Assembly (NCBI RefSeq): GCF_021484805.1
Contig: NZ_CP090557.1
Location: 4,848,001 to 4,912,000, forward strand
DNA: 64,000 nt
Source: Tellurirhabdus bombi
GTDB taxonomy: Bacteria; Bacteroidota; Bacteroidia; Cytophagales; Spirosomataceae
Direction: 5' to 3'
The number at the start of each line of letters is the position of its first letter. Positions within the stretch are counted from its first letter, which is position 1. A program made the translations under genes and the position numbers. Of the stretch, positions 25,398-32,321 are shown one piece after another. Under the pieces are notes generated by a model that saw nothing but the letters and a program-made list of their open reading frames with translations, had not been told where the DNA came from and made no database searches.

Positions 25398-26888
25398 CTA
25401 AACATCCGTTAATTCGCGGTTCAATGCACCGAGTTTATCGCGGCATTTCTCCGCCATGTCAATCAGCAGTTGCATGAAGCGCTGCTCTGTTTGCGGAAAG
25501 GAGCCTTGCAGGTTATGTTCAATCCGACCCGCCTGTTCGCGGAGGAAACGGTCGCTTATGCCCTTATCGAAAAAGCTGGTTTCGATGCGTTTGGCCCGCA
25601 CTACTGAATTGAATTCAGCGCCCAGGTCAAAGGGGTGGAAACTGCGGTCATTCTCCGCCATTTCGCGCAACCACTCTTTATAATGGTGGCCCAGGAAGTT
25701 CCGTAATGCCTGGTAGAATGTGCTGGTATTCAGGTTTTGCGGCAACGCCAGATTTTTCGCAAACGCTTCTCCCAAGTTCGCCGGGACAAAATCGGTAAAT
25801 AACTTCGTTGCGTAGGTAAACCGAATCAAGGGCTCCAGCACGCCGTGGTAGGTTGAATCGTGAAAATGAGGCAAATCCAGACGCCGGTCGTTGCGTTTAA
25901 GGCCGTATTCGTAGAAGCGCTTGTTTTCCGTAAAATCGTCGTTGTGTTTGCTGGCAAAATGCAGAATCGATTCCGCCGCCAGCAGTTCCACCACGTGGGC
26001 GTTGTTCAACTGCTGCGAGCCGCCTTCTACGTTCGGGTAAAGCTTGCTGCCCGGTTTATCACCAATATAATATAAGGCGTCGAGGTCAATCTGGTTCTGG
26101 TAGTAAGACAGCGCCGCTTTGGTTTTCGACAGGAAGCGGTTCTGATCAATCGAACTCTGGGTATTTTCTTCCAGCGCGAAATAAGGCATCACCGTCACGG
26201 CCCCTTTACGGGCATTGCGGATGTGCATTTTCTGGCTGGGATGCTGCAACAGCTTCACCAGTTGCGGAAAGCCCGATGAACCCGTTCCGCCAAAAATAGA
26301 ACTGATGATAAAGACCCGATCCGTTTCATTGTTGAACGCCCCCGTGAAGTATTTGTAAACCGCCGAATCCTCTAGCGAGTTAAACACCACACTTCCGATA
26401 TTGGGATTTCCTTTGAAGCCAACCGACAGATTCAGCTTTAGCTCCGTACTGGTTGGCTTGGCCGAGTTGTCGTAAAATAGTTTCAGAAACTCGCGGTCAA
26501 TTTCTTCCATGCTACTGACCTGCAAAAACTCCTCGAAAGTTCCCTGGTGCTCGGTCAGTTTAGGCAATACCGAATCGCCGATTCGTTCCTGCGCATTTTC
26601 GGCCTGTAGGGTGCCGAGCGGTTGCAGCGGCGTGGCAAAAAACGTCCGTCGTTCCGTCTGCGTACCCTGGCTGGCTGCCGTATCTTTGTAGGCAATGCGT
26701 CGGATGGTTCGGTATTGTTCCACCAATCGCAATGCCCGTTCGGTATCGCCGTTCTGCATGTCCATGTCCAGCAGAATCGGAATAATGGTTAAATCGGCGG
26801 GGGCTTTCGCGCCAGCCGCCAGCAACATTGTCAGCGAACGCAGCACCCGAGCACCCGTTCCCCCTATACCGAAAAGAAATAATTTCAT
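25398..26888 (-). CDS. Tubulin/FtsZ-like GTPase (operon gene 4)
   Basis: 496 residues. The N-terminus FGIGGTGARVL (6-16) matches the first nucleotide loop of tubulin/FtsZ proteins, and FGGTGSSG (199-206) matches the tubulin signature GGGTGSG that binds GTP phosphates. The layout fits the Pfam tubulin-like group known from diverse bacteria rather than true FtsZ: it is longer, lacks the FtsZ C-terminal peptide and is not in a division cluster. Known relatives were proposed to work in membrane remodelling with VWA proteins. The gene lies 120 bases downstream of a small membrane protein and directly before the Hsp70/actin-like gene. GTP binding is well supported; polymerisation is an inference. 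Confidence 0.9.
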   Translation of the reverse strand: MKLFLFGIGGTGARVLRSLTMLLAAGAKAPADLTIIPILLDMDMQNGDTERALRLVEQYRTIRRIAYKDTAASQGTQTERRTFFATPLQPLGTLQAENAQERIGDSVLPKLTEHQGTFEEFLQVSSMEEIDREFLKLFYDNSAKPTSTELKLNLSVGFKGNPNIGSVVFNSLEDSAVYKYFTGAFNNETDRVFIISSIFGGTGSSGFPQLVKLLQHPSQKMHIRNARKGAVTVMPYFALEENTQSSIDQNRFLSKTKAALSYYQNQIDLDALYYIGDKPGSKLYPNVEGGSQQLNNAHVVELLAAESILHFASKHNDDFTENKRFYEYGLKRNDRRLDLPHFHDSTYHGVLEPLIRFTYATKLFTDFVPANLGEAFAKNLALPQNLNTSTFYQALRNFLGHHYKEWLREMAENDRSFHPFDLGAEFNSVVRAKRIETSFFDKGISDRFLREQAGRIEHNLQGSFPQTEQRFMQLLIDMAEKCRDKLGALNRELTDV

Positions 26889-27008
26889 AAGCTTTGATTC
26901 CCTCAGCCCGGCTCCTGCATATGAAGCCGAGGCGTCTTGAGATTCTTTTTTAGTTCTTTAATAACAGCACCTTTCGCCCCTATCCCAACATTTATCTAGC
27001 GCCTAAAA

Positions 27009-27383
27009 TCAAAACGGAGTCCGTTTGGCAAAGATGGAAAACCGCTTCAGAATGACGGAAAATGCGAAAAAGAAAATAAGGGCGTACAACGCATTTACGG
27101 CGCCAAATCCCTGCATGTACCCATCTGTTTCGTCGGCTCCCGTCCGGTCCAGCGCAAACCAGAGTGCATAGCCAAACCCAAAAATACCCACGGCAATCAG
27201 CGTAATGACCCAATGCACAATGTTATCGAAAACCGGCTTCCAGCGCCCCAGCAAGACATAAAACACCGCCGCCACGACGAGCGCCAGCATCAACGTCATG
27301 AATCCAACGGGACCAAAAATTTCTTCACTATAAATGGGGTCGTTATTCTGGCCTAAAATCAATTCATACAGGGAAGTAAACAT
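27009..27383 (-). CDS. Small three-helix membrane protein (operon gene 3)
   Basis: 124 residues with hydrophobic helices at about 27-46, 56-77 and 94-113 and a basic C-terminus (KRFSIFAKRTPF). No enzymatic motif or family was recognised. A conserved-looking acidic stretch, DRTGADETDGYM, lies between helices 2 and 3. The gene follows the VWA lipoprotein by 15 bases and precedes the tubulin-like gene. The most likely role is inner-membrane anchor or channel part of the same assembly, inferred only from the tight gene order. Confidence 0.8.
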   Translation of the reverse strand: MFTSLYELILGQNNDPIYSEEIFGPVGFMTLMLALVVAAVFYVLLGRWKPVFDNIVHWVITLIAVGIFGFGYALWFALDRTGADETDGYMQGFGAVNALYALIFFFAFSVILKRFSIFAKRTPF

Positions 27384-27398
27384 GCGGAGTGCGGTGGT

Positions 27399-28676
27399 TT
27401 ATTTTTTCAGTTTAATGGTCAGATTCAGAAAATCGTTGGTCGATGACTGGTAGGCTTCCTTGACCCCGCTCATCAGGTATTGCAGGGCAAATGTTTTGCC
27501 CCGCCGCCCGGCAGCAGTCCGGTCATCCAGGGTAGTCCAGTCTTTCTCGTACCAGTTGTCGAACCGCACGGGCAATTTGATCGCTACGGTTGCTTCATTA
27601 CCATACAAGTTATCGACCCGAAATGTTAGAACATGCGTGACTCCATTGAGGATTTTCTCCTCGCGCTCACTCAGCTTTGCCGTGTTCGAGAGGTCGTCTT
27701 TGCGCTGAACGGTCGCCAGTTTAACGGCGGCTTCCTTCGCATTGACTGTCAGATTTTTCCGCAAATAGTCTTCCGACTGGGCGTAAGCGGGCAGATTTCC
27801 CAAATCCAGCCCAATGGCAAATTCTTCGGGATTTCCGCTGCGCGCCCGCATGTCGGCCAGGCTGCCCCGCTCGGCCCGCCACTTGCCTTTTTTGTTCAGC
27901 GAGAAAAATAACTCATAATCGGTTAGTGCCGTACCCGTACCGAAATTCAAAACCTTGGCGGGTTGCACCGACAGCATGCCCTGAAGCTTCTGATTAAAAT
28001 CATTGAGCAATTCCTGCTTCCCGATTAGCCAGATGTAAAACGGGCGCGGTTCGCCGGAAAGCTTCTGCTTGGCATTCCGATAGTCGTAATACGTTCCGTT
28101 ATACTGCGAGGTAAAGGCGTAAACGGTGGCCCCAACGCCTTTCTGGGAGAGCTTGGAAAACTGATCGTAAATCTGGTTTTTCAGCACGCTGGACGCATTT
28201 TCCCGGTTGATTTCAGGATTTGCTTTGATCTCGTTATCGGGAAACGACAAAATCGCGTCGGTTACCAGCATGGCGATGTTGGACGTACCAGCCTTTTGCC
28301 CTACCTGCTCGAAAATGGTGTGCAGTTTGGAGCTTTTCCCGGTAGCCAGCGGCGTGGTGGCGAGGCCTTCCACAAACTGGCGGGCATCGCCGGTATAGGC
28401 TTGCGGTTTTTCGGTAATGGTCCAGACTTTGAGGGGCTTGATGGTATTGGCTTTCGTCACCACGTCGGAAACCACGTCTTTAAACTCCGTACCGCCCCGC
28501 AGATACCCCCCCATACTGGCAGAAGTTTCCATAAAGAAATGAACTTCCTTCAGGGAAGCCGCCGCCGGGGCAGCCGTTTTCTTTTCTTCTTTTTTTTCGC
28601 GTGAGCCGCCGCAACCAGCCAGCAAAAGCGTCAACACCAAGAGCCCATAAACAGCTCGAAATAATCGTATAGTCAT
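27399..28676 (-). CDS. VWA-like lipoprotein with altered MIDAS motif (operon gene 2)
   Basis: 425 residues. A signal peptide ends in the lipobox LLLAGC (Cys22), so the protein is lipid-anchored in the envelope. After a Lys/Glu/Ala linker, VHFFMETSASMGGYL (45-59) aligns with the first strand and metal-ion site of von Willebrand A domains, where DxSxS is replaced by ETSAS. The strand IAMLVTDAILS (134-144) supplies the later Asp, and VYAFTSQYNG resembles another core strand. VWA domains bind protein ligands through a metal. The C-terminal third (TLDDRTAAGRRGKTFALQYL and similar) is unassigned. It is encoded 13 bases after gene 1 of the operon. Confidence 0.8.
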   Translation of the reverse strand: MTIRLFRAVYGLLVLTLLLAGCGGSREKKEEKKTAAPAAASLKEVHFFMETSASMGGYLRGGTEFKDVVSDVVTKANTIKPLKVWTITEKPQAYTGDARQFVEGLATTPLATGKSSKLHTIFEQVGQKAGTSNIAMLVTDAILSFPDNEIKANPEINRENASSVLKNQIYDQFSKLSQKGVGATVYAFTSQYNGTYYDYRNAKQKLSGEPRPFYIWLIGKQELLNDFNQKLQGMLSVQPAKVLNFGTGTALTDYELFFSLNKKGKWRAERGSLADMRARSGNPEEFAIGLDLGNLPAYAQSEDYLRKNLTVNAKEAAVKLATVQRKDDLSNTAKLSEREEKILNGVTHVLTFRVDNLYGNEATVAIKLPVRFDNWYEKDWTTLDDRTAAGRRGKTFALQYLMSGVKEAYQSSTNDFLNLTIKLKK

Positions 28677-28689
28677 TCTTTGTAATCTA

Positions 28690-29301
28690 TCAGTTATCTT
28701 CTTTTCGCTGGTAAGGTAACAAGTAAGCCGCTACGAGCAATGCGCCAAGCAGGTAGGCGTACGTGCGGGTAGCGTCGTCAGCCTGAAAACCATCGCAGCT
28801 TTGTAGTCCGTAGGCGATTAACGAAAAAAGAACGATTTGCCACACAACCGCCCGCACTCGCCAGCGTTTCGCTCCTGTACGAAAAAAATTGGCTTCAATA
28901 ACCAGCAATATAGCCGCCAGAATTGCCCAGATGGATTCGATCAGCTTCGGTGTCTGACCGCCCCGAACCCGGTTTTCCTCGCCACCCGCCAGCAACAGCG
29001 CAATCAGGGATAGCCCGGAAATCAGCACACCCGGCCAGTTTAGCCAGCCACTCTGTTTTACGGGTGCACCAACCGTTTGTCTGGGCACATAAGCGACGGT
29101 TCTCGCTACGGGGGCCGCTTCGGCATAAGGTAAAATCTGCACCGGGCTTTCTTCTCTAACGTTTATATCGACCGTTTGATTATCTGTTATGATCATTCCA
29201 GCCGTCAATTCTTCGTGCCGAAAGTAATGCGTCTGGCCGGTTTCATCCCGTAAAAGGCCGCACTGGCTTAGTTCGTCATAATGAATAATGGTTCCCCGCA
29301 T
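28690..29301 (-). CDS. Four-helix membrane protein with cold-shock-like N-terminus (operon gene 1)
   Basis: 203 residues from the ATG at 29301 (a TTG 15 codons upstream is not favoured). Residues 1-35 (MRGTIIHYDELSQCGLLRDE, then HYFRHEEL) follow the start of an OB-fold cold-shock domain, in which a strand pair precedes the F/Y-F-x-H segment. A linker of about 50 residues leads to four transmembrane helices (about 88-106, 120-140, 150-167 and 180-196). Fusions of a cold-shock domain to small membrane domains are known (for example with DUF1294), but the membrane part here is not recognised as that family. It is the first gene of the seven-gene operon and diverges from rsmA. Confidence 0.72.
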   Translation of the reverse strand: MRGTIIHYDELSQCGLLRDETGQTHYFRHEELTAGMIITDNQTVDINVREESPVQILPYAEAAPVARTVAYVPRQTVGAPVKQSGWLNWPGVLISGLSLIALLLAGGEENRVRGGQTPKLIESIWAILAAILLVIEANFFRTGAKRWRVRAVVWQIVLFSLIAYGLQSCDGFQADDATRTYAYLLGALLVAAYLLPYQRKEDN

Positions 29302-29405
29302 GGAATGGATAGCCGTGAAAGCGGGTAAAAGTAGCAAATGACCCAAATATTTGCTAAAGATTTAGGATGGTTTGACGATAAGTCTTATTAATGGACGCAG
29401 GGTTG

Positions 29406-29413
29406 TACCTTTG
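29406..29413 (+). promoter_or_regulatory. -7 element TACCTTTG before rsmA
   Basis: An exact TAnnTTTG match 22 bases before the rsmA ATG. A -33 TTG at the ideal distance is not evident. The 134-base divergent spacer must also hold the promoter of the minus-strand operon, for which no exact match was found. Confidence 0.45.
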
Positions 29414-29435
29414 GGCTTTTGCAATTCTTTAGCCT

Positions 29436-30221
29436 ATGTCTAACCATTCTGTACGGCCCAAAAAACACCTGGGTCAGCATTTTCTGAAAGATCTGTCCAT
29501 TGCCCAGCAAATCGCGGGCTTGTTATCAGGTCATAATGCTTATAAAAAGGTACTGGAAATTGGACCGGGGATGGGCGTTTTGACCCAGTATCTCCTCCCC
29601 AATGAGCAGTTCGAAACGCATGTTATCGAAATTGACCGCGAATCGATTTCCTATTTGCAGCAGCATTTTCCCAGTTTGAGGGGGCGCATTATCGACGGCG
29701 ACTTTCTCCAGATGGATTTGCGCAAACTGTTTCAGGAGCCCGTGGCGATCATTGGCAATTTTCCTTACAATATTTCCTCCCAGATCTTTTTTAGGGTATT
29801 GGAGTACCGCGCGCAGATTCCAGAAGTGGTTTGCATGCTTCAGAAAGAGGTAGCCCAGCGCATTGCTTCCCCTCCGGGCAATAGAGATTACGGAATTCTA
29901 AGCGTGCTTTTACAGGCTTACTACGATATTACTTACGAATTTACGGTCGATGCCAGCGTTTTTCAACCACCTCCAGCGGTTCAGTCGGGCGTGATCCGAT
30001 TAAAGCGAAACAGCGTCGAGGCGCTTCCCTGTGATGAAAAGAAGTTTGTTCAGGTGGTCAAACAGGGGTTTAATAACCGCCGGAAAATGCTGCGCAATGC
30101 ACTCAAGCCGCTCAATCCCCCCGAAACAATGCTTTCCAACCCGCTGTTAGATAAACGAGCCGAGCAATTAAGTGTAGCCGATTTTGTGAAGCTAACGCAG
30201 TTGATGACCCCCGAACAATAA
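29436..30221 (+). CDS. rsmA: 16S rRNA (adenine1518/1519-N6)-dimethyltransferase RsmA
   Basis: 261 residues, full length. RsmA (KsgA) dimethylates the two adjacent adenines in the loop of helix 45 during late 30S assembly. The SAM-binding motif I is VLEIGPGMGVLT; motif IV is NFPYNIS, the family variant of NLPYN. The opening KKHLGQHFL is also diagnostic. The C-terminal helical domain contains QGFNNRRKMLRNALK. It probably begins a transcript that continues into mgtE (70-base gap) and dtd. Confidence 0.97.
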   Translation: MSNHSVRPKKHLGQHFLKDLSIAQQIAGLLSGHNAYKKVLEIGPGMGVLTQYLLPNEQFETHVIEIDRESISYLQQHFPSLRGRIIDGDFLQMDLRKLFQEPVAIIGNFPYNISSQIFFRVLEYRAQIPEVVCMLQKEVAQRIASPPGNRDYGILSVLLQAYYDITYEFTVDASVFQPPPAVQSGVIRLKRNSVEALPCDEKKFVQVVKQGFNNRRKMLRNALKPLNPPETMLSNPLLDKRAEQLSVADFVKLTQLMTPEQ

Positions 30222-30291
30222 GGAATGAACCGCGCGGCAACCGCCAGGAAGCGGGCACGAACAGCATTCTTATTGGTTGCTTCTTACGATC

Positions 30292-31644
30292 ATGACTTTC
30301 GAACTAACTAAAGAATATTTAGAAAGCCTTCAACTTGCCATCGAAGCCCGTGACGATTCGACCCTGCTGGCCGAGATGGATGAGCTATACCCCGCCGATA
30401 TTTCTAGCATTTTGTATGAATTGGATAACGAGTCGGCGCGGTATCTGCTCAATGTGCTAGATAAAAAAGTGGGGGCCGAGATTCTGGCCAATCTCGACCC
30501 GTCCGAACGCGTTGATTTTCTGAAGAGTTTCCAATCTACCGAACTGGCCCCGTTCATCGAAAACATGGACTCGGATGATGCGGTTGATATCTTGAACGAG
30601 CAATCCATTCAACTGCGTGAAGAAGTAATTGCCCTGCTGGAAGACCGCGAACAGGCCCGTTTCATTCTCGACCTGCTTCACTACGACGAAGACGTGGCTG
30701 GCGGTTTGATGCAGAAAGAATTAATCAAGATCAACGTCAACCTCACCGTAAATCAGTGTATTGAGGAAATCCGGCAGCAGGCCGAGGATGTCGAAAACGT
30801 CAACGTGGTGTATGTGGTGGACGATAGCAGCAAACTGCTGGGCTTTGTCTCGCTGAAAAAAATAGTTCTTTCGCAGAAAAACGCCAAAATCGCCGACATC
30901 TACGAAGAAGACATTCACTTTGTGGAAACCTACCGCCCAGCGCAGGAAGTAGCCGAAGTGATGCAGCGTTATGACCTGGAAACCATCCCCGTCGTGAACG
31001 TACAGGGGCGACTGCTGGGCCGAATCACCATTGATGACATTGTAGACGTTATTACCGAACAGGCCGAAGAAGACATTCAGGCCATTTCGGGTTTGTCGGG
31101 TGAGGTGGAAGAAACCGACAGCGTCTGGGAACGGGCCAAAGTGCAGTTGCCGTGGCTCATTGCCGGGGCAGTCGGTAGCCTATTGGCCGCGACGGTGATC
31201 AATGGTTTTCAGAGTGAGTTGGGTAAAGTAGCCGCCCTGGCTGCTTTCATTCCGATCATCGGTTCGACGGGTGGCAATGTCGGCATTCAAACGTCTTCGC
31301 TGATTCTGCAAAGTCTGACTGATACCTCCGGCCTGTCTACGACAATCGGCCAGCGGCTGCTGCGTACGCTTCTGGTGTCGCTGCTTAATGGGCTGGTGGT
31401 TGGCCTGATTGCGGGACTTTATACCTTTCTGATTGGTGAACAAAGGCTCTTTTTTGTGGTGGCAGCCTCACTCTTGGCCGTTGTTTTACTGGCTTCGTTC
31501 ATGGGAACAGTAACCCCATTGCTCTTAAACCGAATCGGGATCAATCCCGCCGTTGCCTCCGGTCCCTTCATTACCACCGCCAACGACTTAATTGGCATTG
31601 GTGTCTATTTTCTGATTGCAGATCTTTTACTTTCTGAATTATGA
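30292..31644 (+). CDS. mgtE: Magnesium transporter MgtE
   Basis: 450 residues from the ATG at 30292; a TTG five codons upstream was not favoured. It has the full MgtE plan: an N-terminal superhelical domain with LLAEMDELYPADIS and ILANLDPSERVDFL, a CBS pair (about 140-255) and a C-terminal membrane part of five helices starting AQVQLPWLIAGAVG-like. This is followed by the pore signature GSTGGNVGIQTSSL and PFITTANDLIGIGVYF. MgtE is a Mg2+ channel gated by cytosolic Mg2+ on the N and CBS domains. Its stop overlaps the dtd start by 4 bases (ATGA), so the two are translationally coupled. Confidence 0.96.
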   Translation: MTFELTKEYLESLQLAIEARDDSTLLAEMDELYPADISSILYELDNESARYLLNVLDKKVGAEILANLDPSERVDFLKSFQSTELAPFIENMDSDDAVDILNEQSIQLREEVIALLEDREQARFILDLLHYDEDVAGGLMQKELIKINVNLTVNQCIEEIRQQAEDVENVNVVYVVDDSSKLLGFVSLKKIVLSQKNAKIADIYEEDIHFVETYRPAQEVAEVMQRYDLETIPVVNVQGRLLGRITIDDIVDVITEQAEEDIQAISGLSGEVEETDSVWERAKVQLPWLIAGAVGSLLAATVINGFQSELGKVAALAAFIPIIGSTGGNVGIQTSSLILQSLTDTSGLSTTIGQRLLRTLLVSLLNGLVVGLIAGLYTFLIGEQRLFFVVAASLLAVVLLASFMGTVTPLLLNRIGINPAVASGPFITTANDLIGIGVYFLIADLLLSEL

Positions 31645-32093
31645 TTGCCGTTATCCAGCGCGTAACGCAAGCCTCGGTTACCATTGAAGGACAAATCAAA
31701 GGCCAGATCGGTCTTGGTTTTTTAATTTTACTGGGAATTACGCATACCGATACCCGCGAAGACATTGAGTGGTTGAGCAAGAAAATTGTGGGTATGCGCA
31801 TTTTTAGTGATGCAGAAGACAAAATGAACCTCGACCTGAAAACGGTCAATGGCCATATTCTTCTCATCAGTCAGTTTACGCTTCACGCCAGCACGAAGAA
31901 AGGAAATCGCCCCAGCTTTATTGAAGCCGCCCGCCCCGAAGTAGCTATTCCGTTGTACGAACAGATGATTCAGCAACTCACGCTGGACCTGGGTCAACCC
32001 ATTCAGACCGGCGAATTTGGTGCTGATATGAAAGTTTCCTTGCTCAACGACGGACCCGTTACCATTCTCATTGACTCCAAAAACCGGCAGTAG
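31641..32093 (+). CDS. dtd: D-aminoacyl-tRNA deacylase Dtd
   Basis: 150 residues, full length. Dtd removes D-amino acids (and glycine) from tRNA. Diagnostic motifs are MIAVIQRVTQASVTIEG at the N-terminus, the SQFTLHAST block (catalytic Thr, the SQxTL motif) and the NxGPVT-like motif as NDGPVTILIDS near the end. The Gly-cisPro equivalent GxP is seen as DGP. It is coupled to mgtE by an ATGA overlap. A long hairpin follows at 32139-32186. Confidence 0.96.
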   Translation: MIAVIQRVTQASVTIEGQIKGQIGLGFLILLGITHTDTREDIEWLSKKIVGMRIFSDAEDKMNLDLKTVNGHILLISQFTLHASTKKGNRPSFIEAARPEVAIPLYEQMIQQLTLDLGQPIQTGEFGADMKVSLLNDGPVTILIDSKNRQ

Positions 32094-32138
32094 GAATTGA
32101 CTCGTTGCCAGATATTATTGAACTAAAGCGCATCAACA

Positions 32139-32186
32139 GCTCTTTTTAGAGTATGATTTTAACGCAGACTCCGTTCTAAAAAGAGC
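32139..32186 (+). repeat. Long inverted repeat between dtd and sucA
   Basis: GCTCTTTTTAGA (32139-32150) pairs perfectly with TCTAAAAAGAGC (32175-32186) over a 24-base loop. It may terminate the rsmA-mgtE-dtd transcript, though no T run follows directly. Confidence 0.65.
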
Positions 32187-32261
32187 CGATTTAAAGAGTT
32201 TTTGGCAGGAAGTTCCCGCATGCTTTTTTTTTGCTCAATTAATAGAGAATCTGCTAGTAAA

Positions 32262-32295
32262 TTGTACTAAACTTTTATGGACTTACTTACCTTTG
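32262..32295 (+). promoter_or_regulatory. sucA promoter, TTG-N23-TACCTTTG
   Basis: TTG at 32262-32264 and an exact TACCTTTG at 32288-32295. The expected start of transcription, about 7-8 bases later, lies some 20 bases before the sucA ATG. Confidence 0.6.
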
Positions 32296-32321
32296 TCCTT
32301 TAAACAAGGCATGCTTCCATC

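Noticed and set aside
19043-29301. The idea that the tubulin/actin-like operon is an anti-phage island
   Set aside because: No nuclease, transposase, integrase, tRNA or toxin gene lies within or beside it, and flanking genes are housekeeping. Defence remains possible but is not supported by the sequence.
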